Positions 10,355-22,357 of a stretch of DNA of 64,000 nt are shown here, in pieces (the stretch's first letter is position 1; each line of letters starts with the position of its first letter). Made by a program: the position numbers and the translations under genes. The notes below the pieces were generated by a model. The model was not told the DNA's origin and did no database searches. It saw nothing but the letters and a program-made list of their open reading frames with translations. This DNA comes from Glebionis coronaria (taxonomy: Eukaryota; Streptophyta; Magnoliopsida; Asterales; Asteraceae): NCBI GenBank assembly GCA_025667525.1, contig CM046878.1:402869275-402933274 (forward strand), written 5' to 3'.

Positions 10355-13347
10355 TAATATATCACTTTTCAAGATCGTAATTCCAAACTCACAACAAATT
10401 GACTGTCTAAGTGATTTCAAGTTATTAATTGTTTTTGGTTTAAGATTTTATAAAAGTTTTGGTATTTATGTCTAATTCAACAAATCACGTAAAAATGGTA
10501 AAAAAAAGTATATCTATGTATCCATACTATTCTAAAATAATTTGCATTTACCACAACTAAAGCAAAATGTACAAGTATTTAATGCACAGTTAGTAAACTA
10601 GATCAGAATGTAAAGAATGTAAAGTGCAAGGACTAAAATTTAAATTCTGAAAGTTAAAGGGCTAGAAATGTAAATTCTAACAAACTATAACTAACAAGTA
10701 ACAAATTAGCAAAACTAACTAACAACTATGTAATAAACTCAAAATGCAGGGACTAGAACTTGCAAACCCTAAAAAGTAAAGTTTCAAAAGCTGAATTAAC
10801 AAATCCGAAAGTTTAGGGACCTATGGGCAATTAAACAAGAACTTTCAAAGAAAACGGGCTAAACACTTCAGTAAGCTCGTATGATCTTATTTCAAAATCA
10901 ATTAAGCTCTAGTTTTTTTTAAACTTTCTAAAATACAAATTCAGCTAGGCTTGTGAAAGGAATTTAGCTAAAATAAGCCAGAACTCAATATAGCTTTTTG
11001 TGATAAGCTCAAAATAAGCTATAAGCTGAGATAGACATCTACAACTTGATTTTTCGGCTAAAAAGGATTAAGCTAGCTTATAAAAGACTAGAATGTCAAA
11101 AATTATCAAAAAGCATCTAGTGAATAAGTTGGAAATCGAAATTAAGCAAAACTGGCTTATTGTTGACTTTTGTCGACCAAAATTTCCAAAAAGCTGAAAA
11201 TCTCCAAAGTGCCTTAAAATGTGTTTTTAAACAGATTTGTGCAAGAAAATTACTAGATTTGTGAAGTGGTAAAGTGGGAATTGATTAATCAGTTAAGGCT
11301 CATCACAGAAACTAACAAATGTTCATCAGCTTATTCATAAGCTAATTCCTAGGTTATTTCTTGAAACTGTATAGTCTACCTTAGTAATTTGGAAAGCTTA
11401 TATGTTCAGCTTAACTCAGAACTAAGAATCAGCTCCTAAAATCCAATAACAAAGAATTGGCAAGTGTTTAAAGTTGACTAGTTTTTACTGATGAAATTAA
11501 CCCAAAGTATTTTATGGCAATTTTCCTGTTTGACAAAAGTGTTGACCACAAAAGCTTGCAGGATTACTAGTTTTAGCCTATTAAATGTGTATGTACTCAA
11601 CACAACTAATTTAAGAATTCTATATAGATCCAAACGCTGGTTTTTGAATGCTTATGAGAAATTAACAAAGGAATGCTAGGCAAAAGCTATTGGAACCACA
11701 AGTTAACTATCTGATCATATTAAGCAACTCAAATGAACCACAAACAAGCCAAAAATCTACAAGTTTACACTATGGAAGAACAAATGGCCTACTGATGACA
11801 GTTATGAAGTGAAATTGCAGATTATCAAAGCTTATCATATTACAAACTAATGTTACAACTACACAAGCATCAAATCATAACAAGTAATCCCAATGAACAT
11901 CAAATCAAGCAGATTTAAACAAATTCACTAAGTATCTATGAATTGAGCATGCAAGTACACTTTAAAGGAACTAAAATAAGAAATTAATGCTTTTTAGCAC
12001 TGAAGCCTGCTTTGATAGAGTATAGGAGCGTTGAGCTCTCTAAAACTAACACCCAAACTCCAAAATCAACAATCAACACCCATCAGATCATATTCTATAA
12101 TAAGAATCTGATCAATCTACTCAACTCTGCATCAACTGCTACCAATGGCTGTGAAAGTGAACTAGGCTGTTACAAGTGAACTAGAATGCACTCCAAATCA
12201 CCAAACAATCTCCATTGATCAAGTAGGACCAATGGAATCTACAAGAATAGTGAGTTATGAGATAATGCAGTAAAGTAGGAGAAGTATTGTTGAGAATTGA
12301 AGGTTTATTAATGGTGGGAAGTTGTTACAAAAACGGTTACAATCTAACTAACTCTCTTAAGTGTTTATCAGACACTTGAGAGTAGTTACTAACTAATTTG
12401 GGAACTGAAAGTTGAGAGAAAATATTAAGTGTGTGTTTTTCACACTTAACCTACAATATAGAAATGAAAAATACAATATGGTATTTATAGAGAAAGATTG
12501 AAGTTAGTTGAGATGCAGTGATGTGTAGGAGCCAATACCCAACTTCCACGTGGCCTCAATCTCTCAATTGAAATTTGTATTTGAAAAACAGATTTAGGGA
12601 TTTTTGCTTGAGTTAATTTCAATGTAAATGATCACTTAGAATGGATTAATCATTTGATTTTAATCATTTTTCATGTTAAACACTTGCTCTGAAAATTACT
12701 CCTTCTCATACTCGAATCTGGGTTCGTTTGAAGTTTGAATGGATACGTGTTAAGTTCTGATTTGTCCATTAATTAAGGCGCGGATCATTATCCGTTTGAA
12801 TAGTGGTGGGATCATGAGGTGTCGCCTTGTGGTTGGTGGAGACAAGAGAAAGTGGTAACCACTTTTATGATTCGGGCATTAATTGTGACGGCTCTTAGTG
12901 GCCAGCTCTCCAATATTTGGCAATTCTCCCAAATGAAATGAAGCTCTCCCATTGGTCAGTTTTGTATCACACGGATTGAAACCATAATATAATTTGAAAC
13001 TTGGCAATTTCAGTCCCTTAAGTTTAGCAGATTCTGATTTATGCTAGGATCTTTATTGTCTTGTCATTTCTGGCCCTTTGACTTCTTGTTTGACCATAAT
13101 AAGCCCCTTGACTTGTTGACTTGATAGTTGACCATGTTTGACTTTGTTCTTGACTTTGTCCAAATTTGAATCTTTAGTCCTTCAACTTTGAATTGTGTCA
13201 AGAAAGGTCCTTTTCTTTGATTAACTTGTCACTTTTCATCCTTCTTTTGTCTTTTCTTCATCAATAAAGGCTTGATTCCCTTGTTTTCTTCATAATTTTA
13301 TTTTTTTACCTACACAAGCACAAACAAAAAAACATGCCCATAATACT
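10355..13347 (-). repeat. 5' LTR of element II
   Basis: The inner end is fixed by the PBS. The outer end is not certain: the sequence runs directly into the TG of the element III LTR at 13348, and the terminal hairpin seen at the start of the LTRs of III, VI, VII and VIII is not found for II. The outer tip may therefore be lost or displaced by III. The LTR contains a TATA motif near 12483 and many GCTTAT words (element sense). No coding sequence. Confidence 0.65.
12483..12489 (-). promoter_or_regulatory. Candidate TATA box, LTR of element II
   Basis: TATAAAT on the minus strand within CTCTATAAATACCATA, about 860 bases into the LTR. This position is comparable to the TATA motifs of VI, VII and III. 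Inferred from sequence only. Confidence 0.5.
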
Positions 13348-13348
13348 T

Positions 13349-13378
13349 GATGAGACTGCTTTTATACATAGTCTCATC
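13349..13378 (+). other. LTR-terminal hairpin, element III
   Basis: GATGAGACT and AGTCTCATC form a perfect 9-bp stem around a 12-nt loop, starting one base inside the LTR. Similar terminal hairpins open the LTRs of VI, VII and VIII. Confidence 0.75.
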
Positions 13379-14555
13379 GTCCAAAACGGGCTTTAAATGC
13401 ATAAAATATCATCAAAAATGCCAAATATATGCTTGTGTTTGTTACTTGTGTATTTTAGGTACGGATATTGAGAAAATGACAAAAGCTCACAAGAAACATG
13501 CAAAAACGAACACGGGAAACAAAGCCGCACAATGAACCAAGCCCTAATGAAGATTTTCCAAGAAAAACCCTAGAAGATTTGAAGATTATGCAAGAAGGGT
13601 CCTCCAATATTAAAGAATTGACACTTTAAACCCTTGTATATTCATAATTACAAGATTGGTCCTTAAAGTTTGTCAAATTTATAAAAAGGGCCCTCCACTT
13701 TGAAGAATTGGAAAGAATGGTACCTCAACAATCATGACTTATCAATATTAGTCCTCCAAAAAGTCAGTCATACAAGTCAAGACCATTATCTTTGAAGAAA
13801 ATGCCAAAACAACCCTTCAAGAATCAGCAATTGGCAAGAAATACCCCTAAAAATACTTTGGAAAAGTATTTGGGGCAAAAGTATGAAAAAGAAAACTTTA
13901 TTAACAAAGGATTCTGATTTTATGCTTATTAAACTAGAAGTGACAAACAAAGAAGAAACAAGGGACTGAAATGGGCTGACAAGCAAAGTTACCTAGACCA
14001 CTCACACCTTGCCACGTGCCCCACTATCCCATTTCAACCAATCATAAGCCATCCTGCCTCCACCTCACCATCCACTCACCGTTTATTATTAATTAACTTT
14101 TCAAATGTTAATTAATATTAAAAACACGCGCTAAACACCTTTTAACCCTAAAACAAAGATCAAAACAGCTATTCTTCATGTTCTTCACAAATTTGGGCAT
14201 TTGTTAATTACCAACAGTTAAACCCTAATCTCTTCCAGATTAGTGATTAAGGGTCTTATTATCATAACCCAACTCCCAAAACCCATGCCACATCATCACC
14301 TTGGTCACATGATAAACCCTCATACACGGTTTTGGGAGAAAAAGCCAAAACCTGCCAGCCATCTAACGCCCAAGATTGTAGCTTCAAACTTAAGCTCCTT
14401 GTGAGCCTTTGATCACTTCCACATGCTTGACACCTCAACAAACTACCAAATTCAGTCACATGATCAAGCAAAATGCCAAAACTCTCAACGGAATTTCAGG
14501 GATATTACACATTAGGGTTTTACGTTTTTCTTGCATTTCTAGAACCCTTGTAGCC

Positions 14556-14563
14556 TATATAAA
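14556..14563 (+). promoter_or_regulatory. TATA box, LTR of element III
   Basis: TATATAAA within TAGCCTATATAAAGGCACTT, about 1.2 kb into the LTR. It is the best core promoter candidate of this element, so transcription would start about 30 bases downstream. Confidence 0.6.
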
Positions 14564-17326
14564 GGCACTTAGGCTTTACATTTCAGCTGCTCTTAGTTTT
14601 TCCTTTGTGCAAGTTCTGTAAAGCCATTTTCATGTTTACTGAATTGTGTTTGAATCTTTGAAGAAAACCCAAGTGCCAATCTTATTTACTGCTTGATATT
14701 GTTTAATGTTTGCTAAACTTGAATCTTAAAACGTGTTTTCAAAGAGTGTGCAAGAAATTGCATATTTTCCTAAATCTTGATATTTTGCTAAGTTCTTGGT
14801 ACACCTTTGGAATTTTTGGGCTATAAGTGGATCATAGCACCCTGATAAAGAGTTATCAAGGTGTTGTGAGGCTTATAACTTGGGGATAATTAAAGAGTGG
14901 GGTACAAGAGTTGCATCAATCAAGTTTTGTCACCTTTCTGTTTTATATTTTTGCTTCTAACCTTGTTCTATCTTAGCAGCCTGATATTGGAAGCTTGTGC
15001 TTGTTCTTGCTAGCACATCAGCTCAAACATACGTGGGTGTGGATGTACATCTATGAGGTTTGAACCCTTAATCTCAAAATCTGTCAAAAATTAGGATATT
15101 TGTGATATTTGAGTTCTGCTTGTGTATGTGTGATCTTGGGCTCCAAGTCTTGTTGTTTCTGTTTAAGTTTGATGTTTTGATGCTTATGTATGCATGTGCT
15201 AACCTGAATCCAACTTTTGATTTGAAAATCTTGATTTGAAAATATAACGGGGTGTTTGGGTCAACTGCATATTGAAGTTATTGTGTTATTGGTTAAGTGT
15301 TTGTTGTTGTATGTTGTTAGTTCTTGTTTAAGAAGTGTAATAGAGTGTTAATCTGCAAGTTGTATGCTTTTGAACACCTAAATCAAACATATGTTTATAA
15401 AATCTTGATTTATTGATATTTTGGACTGTGATTTGGTGCACACCTAGTTCTAGGCCTAGACTTGGGATAAAAAGTGATAAATCATACCCAACATAACCTG
15501 TTAAAGAGATTTAAGTGTTTGAATTTGGTTGTGTGGTCAAGTATATCAGCAATTGTCAAAACTGCATGTTCTTAGTTCTTCAGTAACTTTTATATGCTTG
15601 AATCTTGATCTAGACTTTGAATCAGTGCATGAAACCTATTTAGATTTGTTCATTTAAATTAATTATAGCTTTTTATGCATTTGGTGAAGTTTGGCTGGCT
15701 GATTTTTGCTAAAAGTGCTTATTGAACCATAACTGCTTATTGTTCAAGTCTGTGTCTGATCTGGTGCTAAATTGAATTAACTGTATCATTTGGCTGGTTG
15801 GAAGTGTGATTTCTTTGTTGTTCTTGACTCCTTGTGATTCACTGATCACAAGGGTGCCTTGTTTGTAACTTGAATCCACAAAAAAGTCATATAAGACAAA
15901 AAGTCAAGAAAGTCAAGCAGGGGGAAAAGTTCCCACTGCTCAACCTCCAAAACTAGCCCCTGCTAGTGTAAATCTTCAAACAGCTTATTCATAAGCCATA
16001 TTGGCTTATCCAGACTTCTAACAACTTATTTTTTGTGATAGATCTTCCTCATTTGACCCATTTATTTGATCTAGAGCTTATTAGACTTTGACTTTGACTT
16101 TTTACTAGAAAACTCATTAAGTTGACTTTTAAACAAGTGCTTATCTGCTTATTCTGGCTTATTGATTGTGCTTATTTGAAAGCTTTTTGATTGTTTTGCT
16201 TAGTTAAGTCATTTAAAAGCTTTTGAAAGTTGAATCAGCACTTGAGGTGGTCTAGAACTCAAAAACGACTATTTTATCGTTTTGTGAAGGGAGTCTTGGC
16301 TTATTTCAGGCTTATTTCTTGTGCTTTTTCCAATTTTCTTTTTACAGATCTCTTAAGTAACTCAAAAGAAGCTTGTGTGTCAAATTTTAGCTTATGGCAT
16401 CAGCTTATAGCTTAATGGGCCAAAAAGCCCATTAAGAATAAGCTGCTTTGAAATAAGCTAGCTTAAACACATTTTCAGCTTTTGGACCTTCAGAGTTTTG
16501 TTCTTAAAATCAAATGTTAAGTCAGATAGGAGATTTTGGGCTTATTTGGACAACATTTTTCTTATTGGGCCAATTTGAGCCCATTAAGGGACTATTTGGA
16601 CTTTTAGCCCATTTCAAGGCCCAATAGGGGTATTTTGTAATTTCAACTTCATTTCTGTGTTATTTAGGTTAAAACAAACTAGTTTGCAACTTTTTAGAAT
16701 TTTTTATAAAATTTGGATTTTTATTAATATTTTATTATTATTTCATTATTAAAAATTCAAATTTAGATTTTTCAAAGTTTTTCATTTTTCTTAAGTCAAA
16801 TACATTAAGTTAGGAATTTTAAAATTTTCAAAAATAGTTTTAAATTTAGTTAAGGTATTTTAGAGGTTTATAGGTAAAAAATCTCATTTTGGGCTTTTTG
16901 TTAATTAAATTGATTTTTTGGGCTTTAATTAGCATTAAAAAATTATTATTTAATTAAATAAAAGGTTTGAGTGATTTTTGATTTTTTGTAAATTCTAATT
17001 ACATTTTGTAGGATTTATTGCAATTTTCTATGAATTTTTAGGGTAATTTTTTAATTTTGTCACTTTTTACGGTTTTACGTGCACGACTATTCGTCTTAGT
17101 TTAATTCATAATCGTAACCGTCATTCTCTTCTAATCTCTTTTCTTCTTTTCATTTCTCATCAATATAATCACAAACCATTAAGTATCTCTTAACACAACG
17201 CACTTGCCTCCTTGAGAACGATTCCCACTTTTGGGTCATTAGTGTTTGGTTTTCCTAAACCGACACTTAATACTTCCCCTAATTACGCTCTTTTTCCTAA
17301 AAGACGTATTTTACTCAACATCATTT

Positions 17327-17344
17327 TGGCTCCGCTTCCGGGGA
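17327..17344 (+). promoter_or_regulatory. Primer binding site of element III (drifted)
   Basis: TGGCTCCGCTTCCGGGGA, three bases after the LTR end. It differs at two positions from the consensus TGGCGCCGTTGCCGGGGA as I recall it. Confidence 0.7.
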
Positions 17345-18068
17345 GGCGTGTTGTATTTTGATTTGAACAATTGTTGTTTTTATACTAACCATAAATAGTA
17401 ATTGTATTAGTAGCACTCTACTAATACGTATTATCGGTTTTTCATTTTTTTTGTGAATACTATTACTATATTGTATACGTAGAACAATAAATTAACAAGT
17501 ACTCCAAAAGTGTGAAACACAACCTTGATTGGGAGGTCATTACTCAATCATTGTATTCGAATCTCAAACAAGAAAGAAAAGGCAAAATAGATAAATACTT
17601 TCGTGAAGGTTAATTTTGAAAACCATAAACTATAAGGTGGGTATAAGGCGGGTATTATAAAATATACCCTAAGGAAAAAGGCTCTTAAGTGCTTCGTGCC
17701 CCCTCGTTTCCCCCCTTGCTTGTGCGTGTTTAGATAAAAAGGGCTAATCGGGGGTTTGCCAACCAAAGAATTATCTAAGTATCATATATATTTTCTTGGT
17801 TTCATGATTACCCTCTTGAACGTTTTGGTGTTCCACCAACGTTCTAAAGTCATCGAACGCGTTCACTTCACGTGATCGTTTTCATTCCTTGAGGCTTCTT
17901 TAATCAAGAGATTTGATTAAGGAGGAGATTTGTAGATTTTTGTCTACCTAAAACAATCACAAAAATCCAAAAAAAGTAAAAACAATCAAAAACCACAAAA
18001 AAAATTGGAAAAATTAAAAACACCAAAAAGAATCTTCTTTGCTCATCCCCACGTTGTACGTGACGTTT
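17345..18068 (+). other. Untranslated leader of element III
   Basis: Noncoding leader. The block near 17690 (GGCTCTTAAGTGCTTCGTG) is the counterpart of blocks in the leaders of II and VI, which confirms orientation. The region 17930-18030 is A-rich. No gene. Confidence 0.65.
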
Positions 18069-19876
18069 ATGCTTACTCGTAATCAAGCAAGACGTGCACG
18101 TAAACAAAAAAACCGAAAGGTGTCAACACCTACTCCTAATCTTTCTAGTGAGGAGTCTCCTATTGACGAACCTATCGTAGAAGAAGAACCAACCATGGCG
18201 AATCGAACTATGATGGAGTTACTTCAAGCACCCACCGAGGGTTATGGAGAGGCTATTGTAATTCCCGCTATCCTTGCGGAGAATTTTGAAGTGAAAACGG
18301 GTTTGTTGTCGATGATCCAAAACAAACAACTCCGGGGTGATGAAAAGGACAACCCGCACAACCATATACGCCAATTCAATCGTCTTACCGCCACCTGCAA
18401 ATTTAAGGATGTTGCTAATGACTCGATTAAGATGATGCTTTTTCCGTATTCCTTAGCGGGGCCCGCTAAAATTTGGTTAGAGAAGAGCCACCCAAATCTA
18501 TATTGACGTGGAAGGATCTCGTTTCAAAGTTTGTGAACCAATTTTTCCCGCCCTCTAAGACTACGCATTTGAAAAACGAGATTTCAAAATTTTCACAAGA
18601 ATTTAATGAGAGTTTTTCAACGGCTTGGAATAGGTTTAAGGAAATGTTACATTAGTGTCCTCATCACGGTTTTTCCGACTTGCATCAAATTGACACGTTT
18701 TACAATGGATTAAATGATCATGAGAGGGATTATCTAAATGTCGCCGCGGGTGGTAATTTTTTGTGTAAAACGGTTGAGGAAGCGTTGTTGATAACTGAGA
18801 ATAGATCTAAGGTGTATAGTCCTCGTAACACATCGAGTGTTCGTAAGGCTTCGTCTTCGGCTTCACCTACTTTGTCCAATACCATCGATGCTTGCCAAAT
18901 TGAGGCGAACTTGGAAAACAAAATCTTTGATAAGCTTAAAGGACTTTTAATTGAATTCAAAGTTGGAGAACAAAGTACTCCCGCTACGGCTAAAGCGGTT
19001 GAGGTTTCATGTATGTATTGTGGTGGAGGTCATGATTTCTCCGAATGCATTACCAACGGTGGTAAAACTAAAAGTGCCTACGCGGCCACGGGAACTTACA
19101 ACCAAAACGGTCAAGTTACCCGCTCTAATCAATTGACTCCACCGGGTTTTGCTCCCAATCAAAATGCTAACAACAACTATCGAAACAATCAAGTGGGTTT
19201 TAAAAACAATTACAAAGGAAACTATGGGAATCAAGGGGCTAATAACAATCAAGTTTCAAACAAAAATCAAAACAATGATTTTCAAAACAACAACAAGGGT
19301 TTGCAAACTTTGAAAGATCTTCCAAATTAATTTGTTGAATACGCTAATGGAAACGATGCTAGGTTTGACAACATTCAAAGAGAAATCATTAACCTAAGAT
19401 CCGAGTTTAAGAATGACTTGAAAAAGGAGTTGAAAAACGAGTTAGCAAATGAGCTTAAAATCCATACAAACAAAATGGAAGGGAATGTAACTAGGTTACA
19501 ACAAAACCAACAAAAAATGAAACAAGGGCAACATGAAATAAAACAAGAGATGATTAAGGCCGAGAAGAGGCAATCCATGTTTGAGGATAAAATTTCATCT
19601 ATGTTTGAGGCTATAATGTGCAAACCGTCTTCGAGTAGTCTTCCTAGTAACACCATATCGAACCCTAAGGGAGAGATGAAAGTAATTACCACACCTAGTG
19701 GTAAGACACTTAAGGAACCGACTCCTCAACCAATTGCTCCTATGGAGGATGCAATTGAGGAAGAACCCGAGGTGGCGGTCGAAAAGGAGCATGTCCCAAT
19801 CCCACGAAGTACCGCTCATGCCACACCTACGGTTGACCCATTACCACATTTGGAACCCGAGATTCCAAAGGCTATG
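18069..19876 (+). pseudogene. Athila-like gag, frameshifted and cut by element IV
   Basis: The start at 18069 (MLTRNQARRARKQ) is chosen because MxTR opens the gag of the relatives. The frame runs through RTMMELLQAPTEG, DNPHNHIRQFNRLT and LFPYSLAGPAKIWLE. A one-base loss near 18485 shifts it to PPKSILTWKDLVSKFVNQFFPPSKTT at 18490-18655. A TAG follows LH, then CPHHGFSDLHQIDTFYNGL, AAGGNFLCKTVEEA and the zinc-knuckle-like CMYCGGGHDFSEC at about 19010-19050. After an Asn/Gln-rich tail and a TAA at 19328, a Lys/Glu-rich probable coiled coil (19400-19590) leads to LPSNTISNPKGEMKVITTPSGK. IV interrupts at 19876, before any protease. Confidence 0.8.
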
Positions 19877-20703
19877 TGTAAAACCCGCATGCTTTTACCA
19901 TGAATAGTACCCTCACGATAGTACGTACATGATTAGAACTTTCCTTTTATAGCACGTTTACGTTTCACGAACAAGAATTACAAGTATTACGTACGTGTTA
20001 TAACACGATAAGTATTTATTACGTATGAACACACGATAATTATTCCAATAATAATTATAATCTCGAACATGCGAACATGAAATCATGAACGTAAATTAAT
20101 CACGAGCTAATATTACGTATGTATATATATTTATTACGAACACGAATAAATATATTAGGTCACGATCGATAACTAAATAAAATCACGTAATTTACGAACA
20201 CGAGAACACACTTATATTTTAGACACGAGAAAGGTGTAGGTTACCCTTAGGTGGGCCCCTACCCGCGGCTACAACAAGAAACATGGGCTAAGCCCATGTA
20301 AAATTTACTAACTAGGAAAAAGGGAAAAACAAGTTTCATTATTTACAAAATTTAGAAAATAATTAAAACCCTAGTTCTTCTTTTGGTGCTCCTTGGCCGC
20401 CGGGTTCACATCACAACAAGGGGTGATTCGGGTTGATTTTGATCTTTGATTTCTTGCAAGGATCGTTAGTGTGTTCATCTTCTTGATTCCACGTAATTGG
20501 TATAACCTTTAACCTTTTTCTTTTTATGTTTTGATTTATTTAATCACATAAAATCATGCATGTTTTTAATAAACTAATTAAAAACAAGATTTAAACATGT
20601 TATTAATTATGGGGTTTAATCAGTCATGGGTTTAGGGGTGTTTTGTTTGTGGCCGACGCCTAACCGAGCCCCAAGGGGTTCTCAGCTTGGCTTACTTCGC
20701 ACC

Positions 20704-20725
20704 ACCGAGACCATATGGTCTCGGT
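20704..20725. repeat. 22-bp perfect palindrome in 5' LTR of element IV
   Basis: Half-site ACCGAGACCAT. Longer imperfect arms (ACCACC and GGTGGT) flank it across a 2-nt bulge. Counterparts are at 4012-4033 and 49902-49923. Confidence 0.9.
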
Positions 20726-21228
20726 ATGGTGGTGGTGATGTCACGGCAGCAACAAGGACAAGGGAAACCCCGACTTAGGTCAGGGTATGGTGATGGTTAC
20801 GGGTCCGGTTCATGGGTTTTATTCACGGGTCCGGTTGACACATGTTTAGAATAAAAACACGGTCCGGTTCATGAATTTTACATGACTTAGGTTATTAATT
20901 TTATTATTAATTCATGAATTTTAACCTAAGTATTTATCTTTTAGTTAGACTATATCATTAATTAATTATTAAAACCATGACAGATAATTAATTAATTTAC
21001 ATGACTTAGGTTATATTATTTATAGATAATAATACATGTTCTAACCTAAGTATTTTACCTTTATTTAATTAAAATCATGTTATATTTAATTAAATACTTT
21101 AACCTATAGTTTATTTAATTCCTATGAAATAATTAATAAACTATACTATATAATCACATGACTTAGAATATTAATCAGTAAACATTTAAGCTTATATAAT
21201 TAGCTTAATTATCCAGCTTATATCTAAT

Positions 21229-21480
21229 TATGGAAACTTTCTATTTTTAGAAACTTATTTATTTAAGGCAGCTAATCTATTTATGGAAGCTTTCTATTTT
21301 TAGAAACTTATCTATTTTAAGCAGTAATTCTATTTTTGGAAACTTTCTATTTTTGGAAACTTTCTATTTTTGGAAACTTTCTATTTTTGGAGACTTTCTA
21401 TATTTAGAAACTTTCTATTTTTGGTAACTTTCTATTTTTGGAAACTTTCTATTTTAGGAAACCTGCTATTTTTAGAAAGT
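21229..21480. repeat. 17-bp minisatellite in LTR of element IV
   Basis: Same GGAAACTTTCTATTTTT unit as in element I but with fewer tight copies (about 21330-21460), so the array length differs between elements. Confidence 0.85.
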
Positions 21481-22352
21481 TACTTATTATTACACAATAA
21501 GTATAATAATACATGAAATACAAGTAATACTTAATCAAAGTAGACAGAATATATGATATACACAGTATAAAGCTTAAATCAGTAAAACATGACATGAACA
21601 TATAAAACAAGCTAAGTCATGATATAAAACCAGTTACGTACTCAGTAATCAGATACTTATACATGTATGTATTTATGTAGCATTAGTGATACCGAAGTAG
21701 GACTCTCTTCTGTTCATCTTCTTTGTTCACTGGACATAAGGTACGGATTCTCCGTCCTTTTAGTATGGACATTCTTTCCTTATTAGGATTTCCCGTATGC
21801 AGCCAACTGTTTTCCCTATTATATGTTTTGTATGTTTTGATTGCTTATGTTTAACTAGAATACCTAAAGCCATATACATGCATGACCAGTTTCACCTAGT
21901 TATGGAGGTACCATAACCATAACACTGGAGGCACCAGTGTTATGACTTCACCACGGCGGAGTGATAGCTCGTGGCGTCCCTTTCAGCTTTTGGCCATTTA
22001 TTATATTATCAGGTGGGGCGTATGGGTGCATCCTAGTTACATGTTTTCAGCAGATTACTCAGTGTGAATGTGGTGTGTGCCTTGCATCCTTCACAAGGAG
22101 CTGATCCCTCCTACCCAAACCCAGTATATTAAATTAGAGGCAGCCCCTCTAATTTTGCATGATGAGGTCACCCCTCCAAGTATTCATGCACGTTGATATT
22201 TCATGACCTATATTGGCTAACGGTAAAATATGTTAAATAGTTTTTACAAGATAAACATAAGGCTTTTCAAACTATAAAACCAGTTCTACTAAGATATAAC
22301 CGGGTTATTCAGGACTTACTTTCTTCCGCTGTTTCATGCTTTTATGCTCATA

Positions 22353-22357
22353 CTATT
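22353..22357. repeat. Target site duplication of element V, left copy
   Basis: CTATT immediately before the TGTAGAAACT LTR start; matched by CTATT at 31926-31930. Confidence 0.9.

Larger units (their letters stand above)
6168..13347 (-). mobile_element. Element II: Athila-like gag-protease element
   Basis: On the minus strand the order is 5' LTR (13347 to 10355), PBS TGGCGCCGCTGCCGGTTC, leader, gag, protease, and a C-terminal extension cut off at 6168 by element I. The PBS matches the plant Athila/Tat type normally pairing with tRNA-Asp. No RT, RNase H or integrase motif appears before the break. Element VI has the same protein layout and also lacks pol, so II is probably non-autonomous. Its 3' end and 3' LTR are not in the window. 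Confidence 0.8.
13348..17323 (+). repeat. 5' LTR of element III (about 4.0 kb)
   Basis: Starts TGATGAGACT and ends ACTCAACATCA, three bases before the PBS, giving TG...CA termini. It opens with a hairpin, as the related LTRs do. Contents include imperfect repeats with GGTCCTC and GGTCCTT words (13600-13760), a TATA motif at 14556, and a dense set of GCTTATT words at about 15970-16560. No gene is seen. Confidence 0.75.
13348..19876 (+). mobile_element. Element III: Athila-like retrotransposon, 5' part
   Basis: Plus-strand element with a 4.0 kb 5' LTR, a drifted Athila-type PBS, a leader and a broken gag. It stops at 19876 where element IV is inserted. The remainder would lie beyond the right edge of the window, since IV is not yet finished there. 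Its gag is clearly related to that of II, VI and VIII but is the most divergent of the four. Confidence 0.8.
19877..22357 (+). repeat. 5' LTR of element IV, first part
   Basis: Starts TGTAAAACCCGCATGC after GGCTATG of the element III gag. It matches the 3' LTR at 49076 and, more distantly, the LTR of I at 3151. Interrupted by element V at 22358 and resumed at 31931; without V the LTR is about 2.85 kb. Confidence 0.9.

Noticed and set aside
13786..17766. Scattered short frames in the LTR and leader of element III
   Set aside because: Short, AT-rich, without homologous frames in relatives; region is LTR and leader.
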